Positions 33,979 through 43,139 of a stretch of DNA of 64,000 nucleotides are shown here, one piece after another. The number at the start of each line of letters is the position of its first letter. Within the stretch, counting starts at the first letter, position 1. A program made the position numbers and the translations under genes. The notes under the pieces were generated by a model. That model ran no database searches. It saw only the letters and a list, made by a program, of their open reading frames with translations, and was not told where the DNA came from. The DNA is from Echinochloa phyllopogon (taxonomy: Eukaryota; Streptophyta; Magnoliopsida; Poales; Poaceae), in contig BTCW01000015.1 in the NCBI GenBank assembly GCA_033239725.1, positions 7,261,501 through 7,325,500 of the forward strand, given 5' to 3'.

Positions 33979-35190
33979 TGATGAGGACATCACATGCTCG
34001 GATATGACCATACGCCAAGATGTGTGTTCAATGTCATTTTCAGAAATATATAGCTGGAGCAAAAAGAGTGTTAAACATACATGGAAGGCATGGAGGACCA
34101 AAGAAGTTGATTGGTGATGAGGACATCCTCCACTATTACCTGCTGGCAAAGACGCAACAAAGTTGTAGTCGGGCGGCGACCGTGTGAGCCTCTGAATAAT
34201 CCCACCTTGCTTATCTAGGGAGGAGGAAGCCACCTTAAAAGGGAGAGCCACCCTTCCCCTATCAGACTAGTCTTTTAGGGAGATTGGGCCTTTCCTTGAG
34301 TGGGTGTGCCTAAGAACCGTTGGGGGCCGGGCAACCTTAATTTGTTGGGCCTCGGCCAACCCCACGTCTGGGCCGGATGCATCAATTGGGGACCAATTCT
34401 AAGTATTTCCACATTTTCCATCAGGCTACCACGTCACAATGGCCCAAGGAAGGAAAGATACCAAATCCAACACGTTTTGGAAAGTCTGGATTCGGACTGC
34501 AGAAAAACATCAACTTGTGATGGACACCACGGTCGCATACGGACTCGGATTGGGGCGTTCAAGTACTTCACGAAAATCTTATCAAGTCTACTTTTAAATG
34601 GATCCGACCGCACATCAATATCTATTCGGAGTCGTCCAGAATCGTCTATTTGCTCTGAGATGTTTTCTACCCATGATGCTGCGCCATCTTATTTTGGCCC
34701 GATGGGCCCTGTATCATGTAGAGTCCGTTATGGATGCGTCCTAGGTTTGGAGCACGACCCCAGCACCCCTGTGGCTGTCCTCCCTTGTCTTATACCCCTT
34801 AGCCGCCACCAAGAACACTTGAGTTTTGTTTAGATCAAGTTTAGCCATTGCTACTTGCTTGTAAGCGCGCGTGCTGGTCCAGCCGCCCGTCTTCGAGTCT
34901 TCGGAACCCCACCTTTGTGATTTCAGATTGGTTATCATCTCCAAATTTGCAATTCAGTTGCTTTTTCTACTTGTTCTTGCTTGTTTTTCGATTGCTTGCA
35001 GGAATTACCCTAGTGGTTTGGTTGATCGTGCTCCACAAGATCACGACGACCGCTGGAGTTGGTGTATCGGTTGCTAAGGCGCAGCGTCCTTGGATGGTTG
35101 TAGTCGGGCCATGATCGTCTCTCCAGTCTAAATCAAAGTTATCCCCCTCTCATCGAAAGATCGGGTACAAACCCTAGCGGGTTTGCATCA
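33979..35190 (+). repeat. 5' LTR of element X (about 937 bp without insert)
   Basis: It matches 39129-40062 once the 270-bp insert and one ATTGG copy are removed. By eye divergence is a few percent. Confidence 0.85.
34115..34384 (+). mobile_element. Solo LTR of the TRIM family (270 bp), TSD ATTGG
   Basis: TGATGAGGACATCCTCC...GGATGCATCA is flanked by ATTGG at 34110-34114 and 34385-34389. The empty site is visible in the other LTR at 39261-39265. It is nearly identical to both LTRs of the TRIM at 40065-40643, in the opposite orientation. It inserted after element X had already transposed. Confidence 0.92.
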
Positions 35191-35192
35191 GT

Positions 35193-35204
35193 TGGTATCA
35201 GAGC
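35193..35204 (+). other. Primer-binding site of element X
   Basis: TGGTATCAGAGC, two bases after the LTR. The sequence from 35205 to 35873 is a non-coding leader with A-rich stretches. Confidence 0.88.
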
Positions 35205-35873
35205 AAGGTTTATCGGTGAGAGTTATCCAATTCTTTGCTGATTTTTTTCTTATAGTCCAAAAAAAGCAAAAAAAAATAGTAGATTAGTTTTACTGTAATC
35301 CTATAAACCCTTGAGCCTTTGCTAGTACTACCTAGTTAGGGCTTGTTGAGTTTTCGGTTGCATCGGTTGCGTCGAGTTGCTGGTCTTAGTTTAGTTCTTT
35401 AGAGTTTCGAGTTCTTGTCACGTTTTGTTTCGGAGTTCATGTCCAGCACGACACAAAAACTATTGCAGTTTCCGTGTCCGATCTCCAAATTGGGTGTTTT
35501 AGTACAATATGGAAAGCTTAACTCGTGCTCGTTCCAACGCATCTAACCTTGGTTGAAAATTCCTTCTGAGAACTCCGCAATCGCCTTGAAGATTTGCGCA
35601 TCTTCCTAGCTGAAATAAGAATTGTAAATCTGTTTTCATAGGTGTTGTATGCTACCATTTGTTTTGGTTATTACACCATCAATCAGAAGATTTTAGTGGC
35701 CCAAAAGAAAAGGAAAAAAAGAAAAAAGAAGAAGAAAAAAAATAAAAGAAAAAAGAAAGAAAGGGGCTGATCTGTTCATTGTGAGTATCTATTGTTTTCG
35801 GTGGTGCGTTGTGACTTCCCTTGTGTCCAGGCTCGCGTCTCTAGCTTGGTCTAGGCTAGGACCAGCACGGTAC

Positions 35874-37566
35874 TGTTGGCGGTCGTTACAGCCCAAATCC
35901 GACCACCAATACTCGGGAATAAATGAGGTTATATGCAACATTCCATGTAGTTAGGTTTTATTTCTAATAAAGTTCCACGAGTTTTGGTGAGTGTCACTTG
36001 TGCAGGTACAACTACGACAAATATGTGCTATTGGGGCTGGAAATGACCAAATCGGCCGAACGACTCCGTTCGGCCGGTTAACCCCCTTAGCCGAGCAGGC
36101 CACCGGGAGTCGTCCACGTCAACAATGACCAAGAGAACACATCACATGACACGTGGGCGACCGCCAACTCATCCTGGATCATGCCACATCATTCTGGGCC
36201 AGATCAACACGAAGTCATGCATCAGGAGGAAGCCAAGGGGCGTCCAGGCACCAGAGGCGGTGCTGGGGAGGCCGGCCACAGGCCAGGCCCAGTTCGGCCG
36301 AACTGGGGCCTTCGGCCGAACCGCCCCCAGCACCAGAACCGACTCCAGGGGCTCATCCTGGCCACCTAGAGGAAAGGCGGCACATCCAAGGGTTCGGCCG
36401 AAATACCAGGGGGTACCCCCCTGGTCCCTTGGCGGCTACTCCAGCCCCAACCGTCCTATGCAACTAGAAATAGGACCCCATACCCCCTCTTGTAACACAC
36501 ACCTAGCCAAGGAGCTCATTTCCACTTTCATTCTAGTAGAGTTAGGATAGTTTAGTTGGGAGTTAGAGTTGAGTCGAGCTTTGCCTCGGAGGTTCCGGAG
36601 TCGTCTTCAGAAGCTTTGGTACTAGCTCTTGTATCTTTTACCTTTCCTTTTGTAAGACTTTCAATTATCAATATAGTTATCTTTATCACTTTGCCTTTGT
36701 CATTTATATCTTGCTTCTACTTTATCCTAGTTGCAAATATATCTTGTTTAGACTATAGTCAGTTATAGTTCTAGTACTTGTAGTCTTGTTTAAGTCTTTG
36801 TCTTGGCTGGTTCTTCGATCTTGCTTGATACTGGAGGTGAATTGTCACCAAGAGTATTGACAAGGTTGCTTGCTCTTGCTAACAGAGTAAGTAGTCGTTG
36901 CCTAGTGTAGGAGTGGTTCCTAGACTAGTCGGTGGCCTTAGTTTATTCCTGTCGCAACGGAGGTGGTAGCCGGGAGGTGGTGACAGCCCTTTCGGTCTTC
37001 GTAGCCCATCGCGTTAGTTCCGGTCCGTAGGATTCCCCAGTTGGGAAATAGTGGCACCCCTTCTCATCCCTTTCTGTGTGTTCACCGGTTCCCTTGTCCC
37101 GATGCTAAGACATTAGAGTTATCCCAAATCTCCTAGTGCTGGCTCTGTAGCCGCTGTATCTCTAAGCTAGAGTGACATAGGTAGATAAAGAATCCAAGAG
37201 TCCTCTATCTCTTCTCGTTGTCCTCCCAGCTATCTATCTCTTCTCTCCCTTACCTGAGTATCCCTTGAGCTGTGTGTCCGGTATATCCACTCCTATCCAA
37301 TACCGTTATCCCCTATCTTGTCTAGTCGTGTACCCTTCTCTGATAGTCTCAAATATTTGTTCACTAGTAATCTTGCCAAAGCTTCCCTGCGGAAATATAA
37401 ATTACGATACCTCGGGATACTCCCAGGTGAAGTGCTACAGCGGTGATTCTGTGCGCTTGCAGAATATTTCTATATTTTACTAAGCCATAAGGAAAACCAC
37501 TGAAACACTCCTTACCCCAGTACCAGGATTCTCAATTCTGATATTGGATCGTAAGAAGTGCCAACA
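35874..37566. mobile_element. Solo LTR (1693 bp), TSD GGTAC
   Basis: The ends are TGTTGGC...GCCAACA, flanked by GGTAC at 35869-35873 and 37567-37571. It has no coding region. Between about 36050 and 36400 it carries several copies of TTCGGCCGAA or close variants, a self-complementary 10-mer. Family unknown; orientation cannot be set without a full copy. It lies in the leader of element X. Confidence 0.88.
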
Positions 37567-37873
37567 GGTACCACCGTTGAACGATTATTCAGCTTGCTTT
37601 ATTTTAACTAACGTGGTGATAGCTATTCCTTGTTTTCAGCCCACCTATAGCTCAACATATATGACTACAGCTTGATAGGTCTTGTTGCTGCGGCACCGAT
37701 ACACTATCTTCGATGTTGTTGTCTTGTTGGTTGCCGTCACCTCCTGTTTTGCTCGGTAAGAACTTGTAAGAGCTTGTTTTGAACAAGTTCAATTTGAGAG
37801 AATTACAACCAACACATCTTGTAGTTGACAGGAGGATACATCTTGTTTTTGTGTTTCTTGTTTTCTACTAATC

Positions 37874-39128
37874 ATGGCAGGTGATACAGAAATTTTTGAG
37901 CAGTTAAAACTAGACCCTCATCTTCAGGATGTCATTCAACATTTGCCATTATATGCTGGTATGTTTGATCCTAAAGCTTATATTGATTGGGAGCTTAAGG
38001 TAGATGCAGAATTTGATAGTTATAACTTGTCTGAGCATGAAATGATTTTTGCTGCTTCTAGTGCTTTAAAAAATATGCTTTAATTACATGGAAACATATT
38101 TGTAGGCACAATAGAGTTCCACAAACTTGGAAAGATTTTAAAATGCTTTTTCGAGATGAATATGTTCCTGAATATTATGCTGATTATTTACTTGCAAAAT
38201 TAGACAAATTGAAGCAAGGTAGTAGGACTGTCAAAGAATATTATCATAGCTTTAAGATTTGTGTCATGTTTGGTGGATTAGATGAATGCAAGGAAGATGT
38301 TATGAGTAGGTTCATGAAAGGGCTTAATTCTGAAATTAGAACCAAGCTAATTAGCAAATCATACAACAATATTGCTTCATTGTTTTGGCTTGCCGTAAGT
38401 GCTGAAAAGGAGATTTTGTTATCTACGAATACTTGCAAGAATGATGCGACCCATGATATTAAAAACTTGTCCACTTTGCATGCTTATCAAGAGCAACAAA
38501 TAGTAGAAACCGTTGTAGATTTACCTTTGTCACAAGATGAGTTACTTATTGTTTCTTGTGATAAAGAGGACTTGTGTGTTGATGACTCTTTTACTCATAT
38601 GCCACAAGTAGTGAATAAGTGTGATTCTTTTGGTTTGGAACCATACAAATGTACTGAAGAAAAACTTTTCCATCATATTACTTATGCACAAGATGAATTG
38701 AAATTGATGTCTTTTTTAAATACTTTGGGCTATATTGAATTTGATGTTCTTTGTGATCTAAAATGTTTAGAGGAGAAGCTTTTTGCATATTCTGAATTTT
38801 CATGCTTGTCTAATCATACATATCACCTTATTGGCAAGTATAATTGCAAAGGAGAGTATTTGGTGCATAAAGTTTATATTTGCTCTAATCTAAATTCTCC
38901 TTTTGGGCTGCAATACCATGATCAAATAGGGGGCTGCACTAACACTAATAATGTCTCGCAAAGTTTTCCTAGTGTTTCTCTTATTCAACAGGTTCAGCCC
39001 AAAGAAGGGGAGCATTCCTGGTTGTTGTCGGACACTATAGTTTTCGCTCCATATTCCAACTTCAAACCAAGAACTTCTGAATGCAACTGGAGCAAGTCGA
39101 GGACGACTTGCAGCCAAGAAGGGGAGAA
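37874..39128 (+). pseudogene. Gag-like gene of element X, frameshifted
   Basis: It starts at 37874 (MAGDTEIFEQLKLDP). A Retrotrans_gag-type domain follows (FDPKAYIDWELKVDAEFD, later KLDKLKQGSRTVKEYYHSF and GGLDECKEDVMSRFMKGL). The frame stops at 38081-38083 and the domain continues in the minus-one frame from about 38072. The switch point is an A-run preceded by TTT. The C-terminal half (about 38470-39100) has no zinc knuckle and is rich in Cys, Asp and Glu. The last residues before the polypurine tract (CSQEGEND) resemble the extreme end of Gypsy polyproteins, suggesting gag was joined to the tail of a lost pol. The frame runs on into the LTR. Confidence 0.7.
39116..39128 (+). other. Polypurine tract of element X
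   Basis: AAGAAGGGGAGAA directly before the 3' LTR; identical to the one in the TRIM at 40335-40347 (minus strand). Confidence 0.85.
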
Positions 39129-40062
39129 TGATGACGACATCACATGCTCGGATATGACCATACGCCATGATGTGTGTTCAATGTCATTTTTCAGAAATAT
39201 ATAGCTGGATCAAAAAGAGTGTTAAACATACATGGAAGGCATGGAGGACCAAAGAAGTTGATTGGGGACCAATTCTAAGTATTTCCACGTTTTCCATCAG
39301 GCTACCACGTCACAATGGCCCAAGGAAGGAAAGATACCAAATCCAACACGTTTTGGAAAGTCTGGATTCGGACTGCAGAAAAACATCAACTTGTGATGGA
39401 CACCACGGTCGCATACGGACTCGGATTGGGGCGTTCAAGTACTTCACGGAAAGCTTATCAAGTATACTTTTAAACGGATCCAACTGCACATCCATATCTA
39501 TTCGGAGTCGTCCAGAATCGTCTATTTTGCTCCGAGATGTTTTCTGCCCATGATAATGCGCCATCTTATTTTGGCCCGATGGGCCGTGTATCATGTAGAG
39601 TCCATTATGGATGCGTCCTAGGGTTGGAGCACGAACCCAGCACCCCTATGGTCGTCCTCCCTTGTCTTATACCCCTTAGTCGCCGCCAAGAAACACTTGG
39701 GTTTTGTTTAGATCAAGTTTAGCCATTGCTACTTGCTTGTAAGCGCGCGTGCTGGTCCAGCTGCCCGTCTTCGACTCTTCAGAACCCCACCTTTGTGATT
39801 TCAGATTGGTTATCATCTCCAAATTTTCAATTCAGTTGCTTATTCTACTTGTTCTTGCTTGTTCTATGATTGCTTGCAGGAATTACCCTAGTGGTTTGGT
39901 TGATCGTGCTCCACAAGATCACGGCTGGAGTTGGTGTATCGGTTGCTAAGGCACAGCGTCCTTGGATGGTTGTAATCGGGTCGTGATCGTCTCTCCAGTC
40001 TAAATCGAAGTTATCCCCCTCTCATCGAAAGATCGGGCACAAACCCTAGCGGGTTTGCATCA
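39129..40062 (+). repeat. 3' LTR of element X (934 bp)
   Basis: Starts TGATGACGACATCACATGC (one change from the 5' LTR) and ends GGGTTTGCATCA. It is the uninterrupted copy, showing the empty site for the TRIM LTR insertion. Confidence 0.87.
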
Positions 40063-40064
40063 AA

Positions 40065-40643
40065 TGATGCATCCGGCCCAAGCGTGGGGTTGGTCGAGGC
40101 CCAACAAATTAAGGTTGCCCGGCCCCCAACAGTTCTTAGGCACACCCACTCAAGGAAAGGCCCAATCTCCCTAAAAGACTAGTCTGATAGGGGAAGGGTG
40201 GCTCTCCCTTTTAAGGTGGCTTCCTCCTCCCTAGATAAGCAAGGTGGGATTATTCAGGGGCTCACACGGTCGCCGCCCGACTACAACTTTGTTGCGTCTT
40301 TGCCAGCGGGTAATAGTGGAGGATGTCCTCATCATTCTCCCCTTCTTATCAAGGGCCCAGCTCTGATACCAAATGATGCATCCGGCCCAGGCGTGGGGTT
40401 GGCCGAGGCCCAACAAATTAAGGTTGCCCGGCCCCCAACAGTTCTTAGGCATACCCACTCAAGGAAAGGCCCAATCTCCCTAAAAGACTAGTCTGATAGG
40501 GGAAGGGTGGCTCTCCCTTTTAAGGTGGCTTCTTCCTCCCTAGATAAGCAAGGTGGGATTATTCAGAGGCTCACACGGTCGCCGCCCGACCACAACTTTG
40601 TTGCGTCTTTGCCAGCGGGTAATAGTGGAGGATGTCCTCATCA
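40065..40643 (-). mobile_element. Complete TRIM: two 270-bp LTRs around 39 bp
   Basis: The LTRs are 40065-40334 and 40374-40643; the internal domain is 40335-40373. On the minus strand the internal domain holds TGGTATCAGAGC (40360-40371), the primer site for initiator tRNA-Met, and the polypurine tract AAGAAGGGGAGAA (40335-40347), with nothing between but about a dozen bases. It has no coding capacity, so it must depend on proteins from elsewhere. It lies two bases from the right end of element X and directly before the resumed Transposase_24 exon. The flanks (TCAAA and TTTCA) do not form a TSD. The short open frames inside the LTRs are not genes. Confidence 0.92.
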
Positions 40644-41413
40644 TTTCATCATGAGGGTGGGAGGAGGCAAAAAGCATGGCCGATACTATATAGGTGATGA
40701 CACTCTAGATACGGCCAGTACTCCTACTCTCGCCCAGGTTCGAGCAAGGAGCACGAGCAGTAGCCTAGCCATACGCCCACGGCTGTCCGCGGCACAGCTT
40801 CAAGTGCAGGAACTTCAGGTTATATCTGATTTATTCATCATTCATTCAATTTCTACATATGCTTGCTTTGCTTTCTAACATTGCAATGACAAATTGTAGG
40901 CCCAAATGGCGGCGCAAGCGGCGGCACACGAGGTGGCGATGGCCGAAGAGAGGAGGATACGAGCGGAGGAGGCGGCGAGAATCCACGCCGATATGCAGCT
41001 GCAGATGTCCCAGATGTACGGCTACATTCAAAGTCTTTCCGTTCAGATGGGTCAACCTCTGCCACCGATGATATTCCCTCCGGTCCCGGCTATGGTTCCT
41101 GCAACTCCTCCTGTGAGCCACTTCACGACCTTTTAGATTCATTTCAATTATTAGAAACTTAGATAACATAGAGACCTAGAATCACTTAGAGAATTCAATG
41201 AAATTTCGAATGTTTGATGGAATTGTGAATGATTTAGATTATCAATTAGAAACTATGATGGAATTGTTAATGGTTTAGATTTTTGCCTTAATTTGCCTCA
41301 CATGCAATCTATTCTCTTTTCTACAGAATCAATCGGTGGCATCGAATACGCCAGACTTGTCACCGGGCGCACCGATGTTCCCATCTCAACCGCCTTTCGA
41401 CCCACATCAGTGA
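40644..41413 (+). pseudogene. Transposase_24 (TNPA-like) gene of CACTA 1, 3' part
   Basis: The interrupted exon resumes with MRVGGGKKHGRYYIGDDT and runs to 40818 (donor GTTATA). Next come an Ala/Glu-rich helix exon at 40900-41112 (AQMAAQAAAHEVAMAEERR) and a last exon at 41327-41413 ending FDPHQ and TGA. These parts match the C-terminal region of plant Ptta/En/Spm transposases. All borders follow GT...AG. Frames are clean here, unlike the 5' part. Confidence 0.8.
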
Positions 41414-41654
41414 TCTTTGACTATGTGAGCTTGTTACATTGCAGTCGTGAACTTGTTATCTTTGAAGATGTGAACTTGTGAATTTTAATAAACGTATCTG
41501 TGAATTCCTGCACTTGTGGATTATTTATAAATATGTATGTTTGGGATTGTTTATGGGGTTTGATATGATATATATGTATGCCTGCAATGTTGGTTATGAT
41601 ATATATGTATGTTTATGATTTTTGGAGATTTTTATACGTGAAAAACAATAAAAA

Positions 41655-41998
41655 CAGGAATATATTGGTCACTTTGCCGTGTGGCGGCCCCCGGCACATG
41701 GCAAAATGACCAATGCTTTGTCGTGTGCCTCCCCCTCTGACACACGGCAAACATTTGAAACTTTGTCGTGTGCCAGGGGGAGGCACACGGCAAACCATTG
41801 AAAAAAAGGCGCGTCGGCCGTCATTTTTGCCGTGTGCGCATGTTGACACACGGCAAAGAGTTTTCCGTGTGTCCGATATACAGCCCACGGCAAAGCTCCC
41901 TTCACCGTTGGGGCTATTTACCGACGGGGCTTTGCCGTGGGCGGCACACAAGGCAAACCCTTTGTGTTGTGCTTTTGGACGCCTGAAATCCAGTAGTG
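41655..41998 (+). repeat. Right subterminal repeats of CACTA 1
   Basis: Facing copies of TTTGCCGTGTG and CACACGGCAAA, ending GAAATCCAGTAGTG. They pair with the left array at 17824-18200. Between 41414 and 41654 there is only the 3' untranslated region of the transposase gene. Confidence 0.85.
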
Positions 41999-42186
41999 GC
42001 TCCTACTGCGTACGTAGTTTCCATAGGTAGTAGTTGGTTCAAAATTTTGTCTGAACTCTCGTGTGAGAAAACCTGTGCTGTAATTTCGTTATCTTCGTGG
42101 AAATGAAATTCGGGTTTCGCCCCACGGTGGAAAAGTACACACGTACATATAGGATGACGTACACATAAGAATTTATAGCTGGCACA

Positions 42187-42416
42187 TGCGAAATGGCCTC
42201 GGCACATTAGCACCGGGTCGTGGCTGCACCCAGTGCTAAAGGGGGCGCATTAGCACCGGGTCTTTCCACGACCCGGTGCTAATGTCTTCGCCCTGACACA
42301 TCTTCGCGCCACCCCCGCTCCTAGCCATTGGACCCGGTGCTGAAGCCCCATCAGCACCGGGTCCAAAAATGGCCGAGGCGGAGGAGGCGGGCGGATGTGA
42401 AGCATTCTGGTAGTGG
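42187..42416 (+). mobile_element. Orphan right end of a TAGCACCGGGT-type CACTA
   Basis: It is about 90 percent or more identical by eye to 61859-62066, the right terminus of CACTA 2, including the final GCATTCTGGTAGTG. No matching left end adjoins: 42002-42186 is unrecognised sequence next to CACTA 1's TSD. It is thus a truncated element. Confidence 0.75.
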
Positions 42417-42655
42417 CAGGAATTCACAAAAACGTTTATTACAATTCACAAGTTCACATCTTCAAAGATAACAAGTTCACGACTGGAATGTAACAAGCTC
42501 ACATATTCAAAGATCACTGATGTGGGTCGAAAGGCGGTTGAGATGGGAACATCGGTGCGCCCGGTGACAAGTCTGGCGTATTCGATGCCACCGATTGATT
42601 CTGTAGAAAAGAGAATAGATTGCATGTGAGGCAAATTAAGGCATGTTCTTTACTA
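42417..42655 (-). pseudogene. Inverted copy of the CACTA 1 last exon and 3' UTR
   Basis: The minus strand repeats 41287-41510 closely: intron end, last Transposase_24 exon and about 100 bp of 3' UTR, with a handful of changes. It starts exactly at the orphan CACTA end and stops at 42655. From 42656 to 43139 I recognise nothing; that stretch is AT-rich and non-coding. Confidence 0.8.
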
Positions 42656-43139
42656 TCTCACAAGTTTTCGTAGAGGTAATAGCATGATTGTGCAGGGGAC
42701 ACGAGCACAGCAGGTTATTATACATTCTCTCGCCTAATCTCTAGACCATGTGGCTGCAGCATCAAGCGACCACGAGCACACTCAAACATGTTGACCAAAC
42801 AACAATAACCAATGGATCCTTTGGCAAAAATAAAAATTGGATCCTCCAAATTAAAAGATCTGATCCTTATGTAAGTTCCAAGCTATCTCAACTTACTTTT
42901 ATCACTTCTAATAACCTTGTTTCATTGGTCTTACTGAAGCAAGCACTTGTGGATTAGAACATGGTATTCTGGACTTTTTGTTTTTGCTCGCGTCGTTCGG
43001 CACGTCATACACCATTGAAAATATATGACATTCGTGCTGAGTCGAGGACTTAACCTGGATGGACAGGTTTTACCACAAGAAACCTTATATAAGGATAGAC
43101 CGGCAATTAATAGCATCATGCATTTTTAGTTGGTCAACT

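Larger units (their letters stand above)
33979..40062 (+). mobile_element. Gag-only LTR retrotransposon (element X)
   Basis: LTRs of about 935 bp begin TGATGAGGACATCACATGC and end GGGTTTGCATCA; the internal region is 3.9 kb. It has an initiator-Met primer-binding site, a long leader, one gag-like gene and a polypurine tract, but no protease, RT or integrase. The 5' LTR holds a solo TRIM LTR and the leader holds a 1.7 kb solo LTR. It sits inside an exon of the CACTA Transposase_24 gene. No TSD is clear: AGATC is on the left, while the right side is only two bases from a TRIM. Confidence 0.82.
17824..41998 (+). mobile_element. CACTA (En/Spm) element 1, 24 kb, TSD GCT
   Basis: The left end is CACTACCGGAAAA and the right end is CAGTAGTG. 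The flanking 3-bp duplication is GCT (17821-17823 and 41999-42001). Both ends carry dense TTTGCCGTGTG subterminal repeats in both orientations. Inside are a tnp2 pseudogene and a Transposase_24 (TNPA-like) pseudogene in the plus direction, the usual CACTA pair. About three quarters of the length is later insertions: Gypsy element 2, a gag-only LTR element with its own passengers, and a TRIM. Several stops and frameshifts make it inactive. Confidence 0.9.

Noticed and set aside
34300..34833. 177-codon frame in element X's 5' LTR (and 128 codons at 39167)
   Set aside because: It runs across the TRIM LTR insertion border, so it cannot be an ancestral gene.
36125..36550. 141-codon frame inside the GGTAC solo LTR
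   Set aside because: GC-rich stretch without recognisable protein features. It has no counterpart elsewhere in the window to test conservation.
33974..40648. Possible TSD AGATC/ATTTC around element X plus TRIM
   Set aside because: Two of five bases differ and the boundary would have to shift into the TRIM end, so I do not claim it.
41293..41481. 62-codon frame found identically at 42446-42634 on the other strand
   Set aside because: The real reading of this stretch is the last Transposase_24 exon in another frame. The second copy is the inverted duplication.
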